Of a DNA stretch of 64,000 nt, positions 8,661 to 16,917 are shown in pieces (the first letter of the stretch is position 1; each line of letters opens with the position of its first letter). The stretch comes from Clostridium punense (GTDB lineage: Bacteria; Bacillota; Clostridia; Clostridiales; Clostridiaceae): positions 124,001 through 188,000 of the forward strand of contig NZ_JAGGLL010000004.1 in the NCBI RefSeq assembly GCF_017874425.1. Direction: 5' to 3'. The position numbers were made by a program, and so were the translations under genes. The notes beneath the pieces were generated by a model. The model had not been told where the DNA came from, did not search any database, and saw only the letters and a program-made list of their open reading frames with translations.

Positions 8661-9782
8661 ATGGATTTTTTATTAAGAGGTATTACTTCCATAACAATTC
8701 AACAAGTAATAATGTGGATTATTGGATCAGTACTTATTTATCTAGCTGTGAAAAAAGATTTTGAACCAGCACTATTATTACCAATAGGTTTTGGGGCAAT
8801 TCTTGTAAATATTCCTTTCTCAGGAGCAGTAACACAAATTATTGGTGGACATGAAGAAATAGGAATAATAGATAACCTATTTAGTATGGGAATTGCTAAT
8901 GAGTTATTTCCACTAGTTTTATTTATTGGTATAGGTGCCATGATTGACTTTGGACCCTTACTAACAAACCCTAAGATGCTACTTTTCGGAGCAGCAGCAC
9001 AATTTGGTATATTCTTTACAATAAGTGCGGCGGCTTTACTAGGCTTTGACCTAAAGGATGCAGCTTCAATTGGAATCATAGGAGCAGCAGATGGGCCTAC
9101 GTCAATATTCGTAGCAAACTTTTTTAATAGTAAATACATAGGGCCAATAACAGTTGCAGCATACACATATATGTCTTTAGTACCAATAATACAGCCAATA
9201 GCAATTAAAATGGTAACAACAAAGAAAGAAAGACAAATAAGAATGAAGTATAACCCTGCAGCAGTTTCAAAAACAACAAAAATACTATTCCCTGTAGTGG
9301 TTACAATTATTGCAGGATTAATTGCTCCAACAGCAGTATCCCTAGTAGGATTCTTAATGTTTGGAAACTTAATCAGAGAGTGTGGAGTATTAGAAAGATT
9401 ATCACAAACTGCTCAAAACGAATTAGCAAACCTAGTAACACTATTATTAGGTATCACTATTGCATCTAAAATGAGAGCAGAATATTTTGTAACCCTTGAA
9501 ACACTTACAATAATAGGATTAGGACTAGTAGCCTTTATCTTTGATACAATTGGAGGAGTACTATTTGCAAAATTCCTTAACTTATTCTCAAAGGAAAAAA
9601 TCAATCCAATGGTAGGAGCAGCAGGAATATCAGCATTCCCAATGTCAGCTAGAGTAATTCAGAAGATGGCACAAAAGGAAGATAACCAAAACTTCTTACT
9701 TATGCATGCGGTATCAGCAAACGTAGCAGGACAGATAGCATCAGTTATTGCCGGCGGACTTATAATTTTTCTACTTGGATAG
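8661..9782 (+). CDS. oadB: Oxaloacetate decarboxylase beta subunit, Na+ pump (OadB)
   Basis: Integral membrane subunit that decarboxylates carboxybiotin and exports Na+. About nine hydrophobic segments; the essential region GIIGAADGPTSIFVANFF holds the aspartate (Asp144 here) that matches the Na+-coupled Asp203 of Klebsiella OadB, and the SMGIANELFPLVLFIGIGAM segment is also typical. 373 aa matches the short Gram-positive/Veillonella form. Strong AGGAGG site before ATG. It is followed 12 bases later by a very small membrane gene. Confidence 0.95.
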   Translation: MDFLLRGITSITIQQVIMWIIGSVLIYLAVKKDFEPALLLPIGFGAILVNIPFSGAVTQIIGGHEEIGIIDNLFSMGIANELFPLVLFIGIGAMIDFGPLLTNPKMLLFGAAAQFGIFFTISAAALLGFDLKDAASIGIIGAADGPTSIFVANFFNSKYIGPITVAAYTYMSLVPIIQPIAIKMVTTKKERQIRMKYNPAAVSKTTKILFPVVVTIIAGLIAPTAVSLVGFLMFGNLIRECGVLERLSQTAQNELANLVTLLLGITIASKMRAEYFVTLETLTIIGLGLVAFIFDTIGGVLFAKFLNLFSKEKINPMVGAAGISAFPMSARVIQKMAQKEDNQNFLLMHAVSANVAGQIASVIAGGLIIFLLG

Positions 9783-9794
9783 GAGGAATTAAAT

Positions 9795-9929
9795 ATGAGT
9801 GAAAATATAAAAGTTTTTTTAGAAACACTTCCAGTGATGGCTAAAGGTATGGCAGGAATCTTTGTAGTTATGTTTATTATTTTTCTTTCAATAAAATTGC
9901 TAAATTCAACTTTTAAAGTGAAAGAGTAA
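9795..9929 (+). CDS. Mini OadG-like membrane subunit (44 aa)
   Basis: An intact 44-codon gene with AGGAGG six bases before its ATG, 12 bases behind oadB. The product is one hydrophobic helix (about residues 16-36, MAKGMAGIFVVMFIIFLSIK) with a short polar tail. Its place and the G-x-x-x-F-x-x-x-F-x-x-I pattern match the N-terminal membrane helix of OadG/MmdD, whose C-terminal domain is absent here but occurs three times in the protein at 7630. I infer a split gamma subunit. It was below the length cutoff of routine ORF listing. Confidence 0.72.
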   Translation: MSENIKVFLETLPVMAKGMAGIFVVMFIIFLSIKLLNSTFKVKE

Positions 9930-9950
9930 AATAAATGTTATGTAGCTTAT

Positions 9951-10002
9951 AATAAAATCACGGAGAGTTAATAATATTATATTAACTCTCCGTGATTTTA
10001 TT
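9951..10002. terminator. Bidirectional terminator between oad operon and gap
   Basis: A perfect 22-base inverted repeat (9951-9972 and 9981-10002) with an 8-base loop. A-rich and T-rich ends allow it to work for the rightward oad operon and the leftward gap gene. Its right arm overlaps the gap stop codon. Confidence 0.92.
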
Positions 10003-11047
10003 ATATTGCAATTTTTTCATTGTATTTTTGAGACATTCTCATTTCTGAAGCTATATAGCTTGCTAAATCTACAACTCTGCAAGCATATCCCCATTCGTTA
10101 TCATACCAAGAAACTACTTTAATCATGTTGCCGTCCATAACCATAGTTGATAGGGCATCGATAATAGATGACCTCTCATCACCTCTATAGTCGATTGAAA
10201 CAAGAGGTTCTTCAGAATAACCAAGAATTCCTTTCATTTCACCTTCAGCAGCTTTCTTTAAGGCCTTATTAACTTCTTCAACTGTAACATTTCTTGAAAC
10301 TTCACAAACTAAATCAGTCATTGAAACCGTTGGAGTAGGTATCCTTACAGAGAAACCATTTAGTTTACCGTTTAAATTAGGAAGAACTTTACCTACTGCT
10401 TTTGCAGCACCTGTAGTTGTAGGGATTATAGATTCTGCAGCAGCCCTTCCTCTCCTTAAATCTTTATGATTTTTATCAAGAAGTTGTTGATCGTTTGTAT
10501 AAGAATGTATAGTTGTCATTAATCCTTTTACTATACCAAATTCTTTGTCTAAAACCTTTGCAAAAGGAGCTAAGCAATTTGTAGTACAAGAAGCATTAGA
10601 GATAATTGTATGCTTATCTAAATCTATTTTTTCTTCGTTTACTCCCATCACAACAGTTATATCTTCATCTTTACCAGGACAAGTTAAAATTACCTTCTTT
10701 GCGCCTGCCTTAACATGCTTCATAAGGCTTTCTTTATCTTTAAATACTCCTGTGGAGTCGATTACAATATCTATACCAAGAGCTTTCCAGGGCAAGTTTT
10801 CTGGATCTCTTTCTCTGCAAATTTTTATTGTTTTTCCATTTATAGTTATAGAATCTTCTGTAGTAGTTATATCACCTTTAAAGGTTCCGTAGCAAGAATC
10901 GTATTTAAAAAGATGAGCTAAAGTTTCACTTTCTGCTCTAGCATTAATTGCAACAATTTCTATGTCATCCCCAAGTTTTTCTTGAGAAATTCTTAAAACA
11001 GAACGTCCAATTCTTCCGAAACCATTAATAGCAACCTTAGTACACAT
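10001..11047 (-). CDS. gap: Glyceraldehyde-3-phosphate dehydrogenase, probably NADP-preferring
   Basis: Phosphorylating GAPDH, 348 aa, starting at ATG 11047 (MCTKVAINGFGRIGR) with GGGAGG seven bases upstream; an in-frame TTG further up lies before the ribosome site and is not used. Catalytic Cys154 is in SNASCTTNCLAP and His181 in TTIHSYTND. The residue after the second strand is not the Asp that makes NAD-specific enzymes (INARAESETL instead of IND), and the usual Leu-Pro before HKDLRR is Lys-Asn. Both changes are those of NADP-using GapB/chloroplast types. It stands alone, without pgk or tpi, and has its own strong promoter with an operator dyad. Confidence 0.96.
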   Translation of the reverse strand: MCTKVAINGFGRIGRSVLRISQEKLGDDIEIVAINARAESETLAHLFKYDSCYGTFKGDITTTEDSITINGKTIKICRERDPENLPWKALGIDIVIDSTGVFKDKESLMKHVKAGAKKVILTCPGKDEDITVVMGVNEEKIDLDKHTIISNASCTTNCLAPFAKVLDKEFGIVKGLMTTIHSYTNDQQLLDKNHKDLRRGRAAAESIIPTTTGAAKAVGKVLPNLNGKLNGFSVRIPTPTVSMTDLVCEVSRNVTVEEVNKALKKAAEGEMKGILGYSEEPLVSIDYRGDERSSIIDALSTMVMDGNMIKVVSWYDNEWGYACRVVDLASYIASEMRMSQKYNEKIAI

Positions 11048-11116
11048 AAATTTTCCTCCCAAAACTTTTAAATTAATATATGTATTTAAATATCATGTTA
11101 TTATATAAATTAATGC

Positions 11117-11147
11117 ATCACATAAAGAGTAAACTAATTTATGTGAT
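11117..11147 (-). promoter_or_regulatory. Operator-like dyad downstream of the gap promoter
   Basis: Perfect 10-base arms ATCACATAAA (11117-11126) and TTTATGTGAT (11138-11147) with 11 bases between. It begins about 7 bases after the -10 box on the minus strand, thus over or just after the transcription start, a classic repressor position. A related half-site is seen at 47646-47674. Confidence 0.65.
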
Positions 11148-11153
11148 ACACTA

Positions 11154-11182
11154 TTTATATCATTAATACATATATATGTCAA
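11154..11182 (-). promoter_or_regulatory. Strong sigma-A promoter of gap
   Basis: On the minus strand: TTGACA (complement of 11177-11182), 17-base spacer, TATAAA (complement of 11154-11159). This is near-consensus. Confidence 0.85.
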
Positions 11183-11337
11183 CATTATGCAATATGTGCT
11201 CATTAGTTCTTAGAGTTTATTATGAAAGAATATATAATTCTTACTAGGTTTTTCTCTTAAATTCGCCTTTACATACATAAATATGAAATTGATTTGAAAA
11301 AATTGAAGCTAAGTTTTAACTAATAGGTATTGTGATA

Positions 11338-11386
11338 AAAATAAAGTGATACACTAGTTTAGTTAATTAGTGTATCACTTTATTTT
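11338..11386. terminator. Terminator after the cupin gene
   Basis: 19-base arms (11338-11356 and 11368-11386, core AAGTGATACACTA) with an 11-base loop and A/T tails on both sides. It serves the leftward cupin gene, whose stop is at 11419. Confidence 0.85.
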
Positions 11387-11418
11387 AGTAGTGTTAGAAC
11401 GTAATTATAAATTGGTGC

Positions 11419-11766
11419 TTATCCGTTATGAGCTTCAAATCCTGCACCAACTTTAGTAACTTGTACTGCAACCATTTCAGATACTGTTCCATTGATTATT
11501 TCATGCCACTCTCCAGCAGGAACAAAGATAGAGGATCCCACTTCAATATCAAAAGCACTTTCTCCAACCATCATCCTACCTTCACCTTTAAGAATAAAAA
11601 ATATTTGTTCTCCACTTGGGTGTCTATGTCTACTTAGGATTTGATTAGGTTTAAAGAAGTAAACCTCTGAAGTAATGTCACTACCTGCAAATACAGGGAC
11701 TTTTGGGACTGCTTTATCGCCATATTGGTTTAAGCTTCCATTTAATAAGTTTTTTATGGTTTCCAT
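11419..11766 (-). CDS. Cupin domain protein
   Basis: Single-domain cupin, 115 aa. Cupin motif 1 is LSRHRHPSGEQIFFILKGEG (two His and Glu as metal ligands) and motif 2 is VPAGEWHEIING (His). The N-terminal part reads IKNLLNGSLNQYGDKAVPKV, as in small anaerobe cupins. Start ATG follows AAGGAGGG. Monocistronic, with its own terminator. Such proteins bind a metal and a small ligand; the substrate cannot be told from sequence. Confidence 0.85.
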   Translation of the reverse strand: METIKNLLNGSLNQYGDKAVPKVPVFAGSDITSEVYFFKPNQILSRHRHPSGEQIFFILKGEGRMMVGESAFDIEVGSSIFVPAGEWHEIINGTVSEMVAVQVTKVGAGFEAHNG

Positions 11767-12097
11767 AAGTTTAACCCTCCTTAAGTTTTTCTAAATTTAG
11801 TATTAGCTTAAAATAGAAAAAAATTCTCTGTAAGTACTCTATGTGGTTGGGTTAGTAAAGTATTGCATAAAGGTAAATAGATATTCAAGGATGTGAAAGT
11901 AAAACAAATATAAATAACTAATTCATATTTAATTTATAATTTTTAGTATTAAATTTATAGACAACCTTTTTCGTATAAACTCAATTTGTATTCCTTAGCA
12001 AAATAAATATTTCATAAATATAATATGCTAAACTAAAAAAATAAAAAACAAGTGATATAATAGATAGTATAGAATTTATCTCAGTGGAGGAATTAAA
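11767..12097. other. Divergent intergenic region, cupin/patatin
   Basis: AT-rich, 331 bases, no gene. A good TATAAT (12056-12061) lies 37 bases before the patatin ATG but I find no clear -35. Nothing else convincing. Confidence 0.5.
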
Positions 12098-12943
12098 ATG
12101 GGAAAAGTAGGTCTTGTCCTTGAGGTCGGCGGCATGAGAGGGTTATATACCTGTGGAGTTTTAGAATTATTTTTGGAAAAAGAATTATATTTTAACTATA
12201 TAATTGGAGTATCTGCAGGAGCGTGTAATGCTGTTTCTTACATATCAAAACAAAAGGGTAGAAATGAAAAAGTAAACATTGAATTTGCTAATCATTGGAA
12301 GTATGCAAGTTTTAGGAATCTTTTAAGAGAGAAGTCTTATTTTGGTATGAATTTCATTTTTGATGAAATCCCCAATAAATATGTGGCTTTTGATTATAAT
12401 ACTTTTAATAAATCTCCTAGTAGATTTTTAATTGGGGCAACAGATTGCAATACTGGGAAACCTGTATACCTAAACAAGGAAGATGTAACTGAGGGATTTC
12501 ATGCACTAAGAGCTACTGCTTCACTACCACTTATTTCGCCAGTAGTAAGGTTTAAAGGGTATGAACTTTTAGATGGTGGTATATCAGATTCCATACCAAT
12601 AAAAAAATCTATTGAGGATGGTAATGAAAAAAATATTATTATTTTAACAAGAAATAAAGAATACAGAAAAAGTCCGATGAAATTTGAAAAAATAGTAAAG
12701 CTTAAATATAAACAGTATCCATTGTTAGTGGATACCATTATAAACAGGTATAAAAATTATAATGAAACTTTAGACTTTATTGAAGAGTTAGAGAAACAGG
12801 GGAAGGCTATAGTTATAAGACCATCTCAGGAAGTCACTGTTGGAAGAATAGAAAAAAATAAAGAAAAACTTTATAGTTTGTTTCGCAATGGTCGGTTAGA
12901 TGCTGAAAATCTATATAATAAAATACATGAATTTATTAATTAG
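12098..12943 (+). CDS. Patatin-like phospholipase family protein
   Basis: Serine acyl hydrolase, 281 aa. Oxyanion loop GGMRGLYTCGVLE (residues about 10-22), nucleophile elbow GVSAGACNAVSY (G-x-S-x-G, Ser about 44) and catalytic dyad Asp in LLDGGISDSIPI. The C-terminal third resembles the extension of the YjjU-type group. No signal peptide, so it is cytoplasmic or membrane-associated. Likely cleaves an acyl ester of a lipid; the substrate is unknown. GTGGAGG ribosome site; terminator follows. Confidence 0.9.
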   Translation: MGKVGLVLEVGGMRGLYTCGVLELFLEKELYFNYIIGVSAGACNAVSYISKQKGRNEKVNIEFANHWKYASFRNLLREKSYFGMNFIFDEIPNKYVAFDYNTFNKSPSRFLIGATDCNTGKPVYLNKEDVTEGFHALRATASLPLISPVVRFKGYELLDGGISDSIPIKKSIEDGNEKNIIILTRNKEYRKSPMKFEKIVKLKYKQYPLLVDTIINRYKNYNETLDFIEELEKQGKAIVIRPSQEVTVGRIEKNKEKLYSLFRNGRLDAENLYNKIHEFIN

Positions 12944-13003
12944 AGTTTGAATTTAATAATATTAACATTTAGTATGGAAGACACAATAAAATAAAAACTC
13001 ATA

Positions 13004-13040
13004 AAAAACTCATAGGAAATTTTTCCTATGAGTTTTTGTT
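13004..13040. terminator. Terminator after the patatin gene
   Basis: AAAAACTCATAGGAAA (13004-13019) pairs with TTTCCTATGAGTTTTT (13022-13037), with T-rich tail. It may also act on the leftward gene at 13134. Confidence 0.88.
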
Positions 13041-13133
13041 TTGCTAGTAAATAAGAAATGTTAGCTGTGAGATAGGATTCAGTGGGGTGTAAATTAAATC
13101 ATTAAATGCATATAACATTTTAAAATAACCTAA

Positions 13134-13364
13134 TTACAGTCCTAGGATAGAGCAAATTCTTTCTCTATCAAATCCAAGAATTTCCTCACCATTTATCACT
13201 AGTAAAGGTACTGACATATAACCCTTTCTCATAAGCGTCTTTCTAGCATTTAAATCTCTAGAAATATTATATTCTAAGTAGTCAATATTGTTTGACTGTA
13301 AAAAATCCTTAGCTTGATGGCAGTAACCACAAGTATCACTAGTATAAATTTCAACTTTATTCAT
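13134..13364 (-). CDS. Glutaredoxin-like protein
   Basis: 76-aa thioredoxin-fold protein, KVEIYTSDTCGYCHQAKDFL, with a C-G-Y-C redox site (residues 12-15), the cis-Pro in MSVPLLVINGEEILGFD and a typical short length (NrdH/YruB-like). Reduces protein disulfides or mixed thiols. Start ATG follows AAAGGAGG. Monocistronic. Confidence 0.9.
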   Translation of the reverse strand: MNKVEIYTSDTCGYCHQAKDFLQSNNIDYLEYNISRDLNARKTLMRKGYMSVPLLVINGEEILGFDRERICSILGL

Positions 13365-13664
13365 AAATGAAACCTCCTTTTAAATAGCAAACTAAATCTA
13401 TTAAGTACCCATTATTTATCTTATGATTTATTAATATTAATTTATGATTTATTTATATGTATTTCCATGACTTTGTATAAAGAATTATTTTTGTTATATA
13501 AAAATATAAATCTCTTGTAAAAAAGCTCCTTATTTATACTATACAATAAATAGTATTTTGACACTTAATGCGAACAATATATCCTAATTTTATAATTTAT
13601 TTATGAGAATAATACTAATAATTTAGTGAGAAGATAAATTTATAGACTTAAAGGAGGAAGAACT
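13365..13664. other. Divergent intergenic region
   Basis: 300 bases of AT-rich sequence between the leftward glutaredoxin gene and the rightward gene at 13665. It must hold both promoters, but I cannot pick either with confidence. No other structure. Confidence 0.4.
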
Positions 13665-14102
13665 ATGGAAATCGTAAGTTATTTTAGTGGGATAAAAAAT
13701 GCAAATAGAGCTGTAGAAGAATTAAAAGAAAATGGATATGCTAATGCATACTCCGACTTAAATACCCATGATATACTTAACTATACTAGGGGTGGAAATG
13801 AAGGTGGTGCAGTAAACTCTCCAAATATATCTAGCTTAGTATTAACATCTTCAAATACACTGTACACTACAGAACAAGGACCATTAGCAGCAGCAAGTCC
13901 AATGGCTAGTGGAATGGGAGGCTTTGAGGAAATTGCAGATGTAAACTACAAAGTAGTTGTGAGTGCTAATGAAAAAGATAGAGAAAAAGTAAATTCTATA
14001 ATAAAGAATCTGGGTGGAGAGTTAGAAAATCCGAATTTTAAACTTCCTGAAGGCTTAGAAAACATCTCCTTTGAAGAGGTTATAGAAGGTCTAACTCCTT
14101 AA
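13665..14102 (+). CDS. Hypothetical protein, general-stress-like fold
   Basis: 145 aa. It begins EIVSYFSGIKNANRAVEELK, has a Gly/Ala/Ser/Met-rich middle (AAASPMASGMGGFEE) and a second alpha/beta element (DVNYKVVVSANEKDREKVNSIIKNLGG). The pattern of a short ferredoxin-like N-terminus plus a second beta-alpha unit recalls Bacillus YflT/general stress 17M proteins, but the match is weak. Excellent ribosome site (AAAGGAGG). It lies 27 bases before the YfcC-type transporter, so probably the same transcript. Confidence 0.6.
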   Translation: MEIVSYFSGIKNANRAVEELKENGYANAYSDLNTHDILNYTRGGNEGGAVNSPNISSLVLTSSNTLYTTEQGPLAAASPMASGMGGFEEIADVNYKVVVSANEKDREKVNSIIKNLGGELENPNFKLPEGLENISFEEVIEGLTP

Positions 14103-14129
14103 GGAGAATATAAGGAGGAAAATATAAAG

Positions 14130-15548
14130 ATGAAAAAGAATTTTAAAATGCCTAGTGCTTATACTATACTTTTTTCTATTATTATAGTGGTAGCTATGCT
14201 TACATGGATAATACCAGCAGGCCAGTATAGTTATGTAGACCCAAGTGCCTTAAAAAAGACACCAATTCCTGAAACCTACCATCTAGTGGAGCAAAATCCT
14301 CAAGGAATTACGGATGTGTTAATGGCTCCGGTTAGTGGGTTTTATGAAGCTATAGAAGTAGCTTTATTTATAATCATAATTGGAGGATTCTTAGGGGTGG
14401 TTATGAATACAGGAGCTATAGATGCTGGAATTGCTACAGTAATTACAAGACTAAAAGGCAGAGAGCGTTTGATGATTCCCATATTAATGATAGTATTTTC
14501 CTTAGGAGGAACCTCCTTTGGTATGGCAGAAGAAACCTTAGCCTTTTATCCCTTAATAGTACCAGTATTTATTGCAGCAGGTTATGATGCTCTTACCGCT
14601 GTATCTGTAATACTTTTAGGAGCAGGCTGTGGAGTACTAGGCTCAACGGTAAATCCCTTTGCCACAGGGATAGCTTCAGGCTTTGCAGGAACTTCTATAG
14701 GGGAAGGGATAGGGCTTAGATTACTGATTTTGGTAGTATTAGAAGCTGCAGCAATTATTTACACTATGAGATATGCTGAAAAGATTAAAAGGAAGCCATC
14801 AGAATCAATAATTTACGAACTGAAACAAGATAATGAAGCTCACTTTCTACACTCTAAAGATGAGAGTGGATTTCCAGAGTTAACTGGAAAAAGAAAGTTA
14901 GCTCTAATATTATTTATATTAACCTTCATTACTATGGTCTTTGGAGTAATCCCATTCTCAGATATGAATATTACATTAATTCCAACTTTAGGTTGGTGGT
15001 TCGGTGAATTAACAACTTTATTTTTGGTTTTTGCAATAATAATTGGATTAGTTTATGGCATGAAGGAGCAACAGCTTGTTTCAGCCTTTGTTAATGGAGC
15101 TAAGGATTTGTTAGGAGTTGCTCTTATAATTGGTCTTTCTCGAGGAATTACAATAATAATGAATGCTGGTATTATAACTGATACAATTTTAAATTATGGA
15201 GAAAATCTACTTAAAGGGTTAGGATCTGTAGGTTTTGTAATTCTAACCTATTTATTTTATATGCCTTTATCATTTTTAATACCTTCAACCTCTGGCCTCG
15301 CAACTTTAACAATGCCAATTATGGCACCACTAGGAGATTTTGCTGGTGTAACTAGAGCTATAGTTATCACAGCCTACCAATCAGCTTCAGGGCTCATTAA
15401 TTTAATAACTCCCACTTCTGCAGTGGTTATGGGGGGGCTAGCAATCGCTAGGGTACCTTATGGTAAATGGATAAAGTATTCATTAAAATTTATGATTATA
15501 GCTTTTATACTTGTATTATTAGTCTTAGTCTTAGGAATATATTTTTAG
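14130..15548 (+). CDS. YfcC family membrane transporter
   Basis: 472 aa, about 12 hydrophobic helices. The opening MPSAYTILFSIIIVVAMLTW, then IIPAGQY, and the conserved GGTSFGMAEETLAFYPLIVP, GCGVLGSTVNPFATGIASG and LTPTSAVVMGGLAIA-like blocks are typical of the YfcC (C4-dicarboxylate/arginine-ornithine antiporter related, DcuC-like) family. Substrate unknown; amino acids or dicarboxylates are likely. Ends with a terminator. Confidence 0.88.
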   Translation: MKKNFKMPSAYTILFSIIIVVAMLTWIIPAGQYSYVDPSALKKTPIPETYHLVEQNPQGITDVLMAPVSGFYEAIEVALFIIIIGGFLGVVMNTGAIDAGIATVITRLKGRERLMIPILMIVFSLGGTSFGMAEETLAFYPLIVPVFIAAGYDALTAVSVILLGAGCGVLGSTVNPFATGIASGFAGTSIGEGIGLRLLILVVLEAAAIIYTMRYAEKIKRKPSESIIYELKQDNEAHFLHSKDESGFPELTGKRKLALILFILTFITMVFGVIPFSDMNITLIPTLGWWFGELTTLFLVFAIIIGLVYGMKEQQLVSAFVNGAKDLLGVALIIGLSRGITIIMNAGIITDTILNYGENLLKGLGSVGFVILTYLFYMPLSFLIPSTSGLATLTMPIMAPLGDFAGVTRAIVITAYQSASGLINLITPTSAVVMGGLAIARVPYGKWIKYSLKFMIIAFILVLLVLVLGIYF

Positions 15549-15597
15549 GAACCAAAGGGCTCATAAGCTGCTAACTGAACCTCCTTGGTTCCTTTTT
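15547..15597 (+). terminator. Terminator after the YfcC gene
   Basis: AGGAACCAA (15547-15555) pairs with TTGGTTCCT (15585-15593) and is followed by a T run. It overlaps the stop codon. Confidence 0.82.
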
Positions 15598-15630
15598 AAA
15601 AATGATAAGTTAAACTGATTAATTTGTGTA

Positions 15631-15666
15631 TTGACGCATAAGTGTATTAATGCTATCATACACTTA
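15631..15666 (+). promoter_or_regulatory. Promoter and operator of the YtrA-like operon
   Basis: TTGACG (15631-15636), 17 bases, TATCAT (15654-15659). A dyad TAAGTGTAT (15639-15647) / ATACACTTA (15658-15666) covers the spacer and -10, so a bound repressor would exclude polymerase. This fits autorepression by the GntR protein at 15765. Confidence 0.7.
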
Positions 15667-15710
15667 TAATAGAAAAATAAAAGCACTCAAATAAATTTTT
15701 TTGTCTTTAG

Positions 15711-15730
15711 TGTATTAGGTGCTTAATACA
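15711..15730 (+). promoter_or_regulatory. Second operator dyad, TGTATTA-N6-TAATACA
   Basis: Perfect 7-base arms (15711-15717 and 15724-15730) 34 bases before the GntR start. A degenerate copy with the same spacing is at 16183-16202. Confidence 0.7.
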
Positions 15731-15764
15731 TCAAAACTCACTATAGTAGGAAATGAGGTGTAAT

Positions 15765-16127
15765 ATGATAATTAATTTTGACTCTAAGGAACCTATATAT
15801 TTTCAGATAATAACGTACTTTAAACAGCAAATGGTATTAGGTAAGTTAGGTCTGGGAGAAGAGGTACCATCAAGGCGGGAACTAGCAACTATGTTGAAAG
15901 TTAATGCTAATACGGTGCAAAGAGCCTATAAAGAAATGGAGGATATGGGGATGATTCAAACTGTTAGAAACTTTCCAAGTACAATTACTACAGATGAAAT
16001 TATAGTACAGCATATTAGAAAAGAGCTTATCGAAGATGCGGTTGGTAAATTTATAAAGGCTATGGAAGATATTAATGTAACTCCAGCTGAAATAATGAAA
16101 ATATTAGGTGACAAGCTGGTAAAATAA
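15765..16127 (+). CDS. GntR family regulator, YtrA subfamily
   Basis: 120-aa regulator made of a winged helix (INFDSKEPIYFQIITYFKQQ ... SRRELATMLKVNANTVQRAY) with only a short C-terminal helical tail, which defines the YtrA branch. ATG 15765 is preferred over ATG 15753 because the latter overlaps the GAGGTG ribosome site. YtrA proteins repress the ABC transporter operon they head, which is the arrangement here (ABC ATPase, permease and an anchored protein follow). Confidence 0.9.
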   Translation: MIINFDSKEPIYFQIITYFKQQMVLGKLGLGEEVPSRRELATMLKVNANTVQRAYKEMEDMGMIQTVRNFPSTITTDEIIVQHIRKELIEDAVGKFIKAMEDINVTPAEIMKILGDKLVK

Positions 16128-16182
16128 TTTAAGGTCTTGGAATTCTATAAAAAGAAATTGGCTAAATGTTTTATAACTTTAG

Positions 16183-16202
16183 TGTATGAATGAATTAATA
16201 CG
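16183..16202 (+). promoter_or_regulatory. Third operator-like dyad before the ABC ATPase
   Basis: TGTATGA-N6-TAATACG, the imperfect counterpart of 15711-15730, placed between the regulator stop and the ATPase start. It suggests an internal control point. Confidence 0.55.
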
Positions 16203-16221
16203 TTAAGAGGGGATGAGTAAA

Positions 16222-16917
16222 ATGATAGAGGTTAAAAATGTAGTGAAAAAATATAGAAAAATTATTGCTTTAGATGAAGCTACATTTACTGCAAAGGAAG
16301 GAAGAGTAACTGCTTTATTGGGTATAAATGGAGTGGGAAAGTCTACGGCTTTAAAAGCTATTATGGGTTTAATACCAATAAACAGTGGAGAAATTCTTAT
16401 AGATGGTGAGCCAATAAATTATGAGGTTTACAATAAAATTGCTATGGTTCCAGATGTAAATACAATTTTTCCACACATGACCATAGAAGAAGCTTTTAAT
16501 TTTATGAGCATCTACTATAAAAACTGGGATAATGAAAAAGCAAATAAAATGTTGGAATTTTTCAAACTAACTAAGGATAAAAAAATCAATGAACTATCAA
16601 AAGGAAATAAAGCAAGAGTAAAGCTTATATTAGGCTTTGGACAAAAGTCAAAATATTTGCTTCTTGATGAGCCTTTCTCTGGTATAGATATTTTTACTAG
16701 AGAGGACTTTATAGGTGCTATGAGTGGAGAATTCATTGAAGAAGGACAAGGGTTAATCATCACTACTCATGAAATTGGAGAAATTGAAAACTTAGCAGAA
16801 GATGTGGTACTGCTTGAAGAAGGAAAAGTTATTAAACAATTTTCTGCTGAGGAATGTAGGGAATATTATGGCAAATCCATCATGGATATGATGAGGGAGG
16901 TTTACAGGAATGCGTAA
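16222..16917 (+). CDS. ABC transporter ATP-binding protein (YtrB-like)
   Basis: 231 aa. Walker A LGINGVGKST, signature LSKGNKARVKL (the family C loop is normally LSGGQ-like; SKGNK is usual for this GntR-linked branch), Walker B YLLLDEPFSGID and a switch His in ITTHE. ATG 16222 starts the canonical MIEVKNVVKKY; ATG 16213 abuts the ribosome site GAGGGG. It overlaps the permease gene by 8 bases. Export of a lipid, peptide or antibiotic is the usual role of such systems; the substrate is not known. Confidence 0.93.
   Translation: MIEVKNVVKKYRKIIALDEATFTAKEGRVTALLGINGVGKSTALKAIMGLIPINSGEILIDGEPINYEVYNKIAMVPDVNTIFPHMTIEEAFNFMSIYYKNWDNEKANKMLEFFKLTKDKKINELSKGNKARVKLILGFGQKSKYLLLDEPFSGIDIFTREDFIGAMSGEFIEEGQGLIITTHEIGEIENLAEDVVLLEEGKVIKQFSAEECREYYGKSIMDMMREVYRNA

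Noticed and set aside
16222-16917. Degenerate ABC ATPase because of the SKGNK signature
   Set aside because: Walker A, Walker B and the switch His are intact, and this signature variant is usual in the GntR-linked ABC group.
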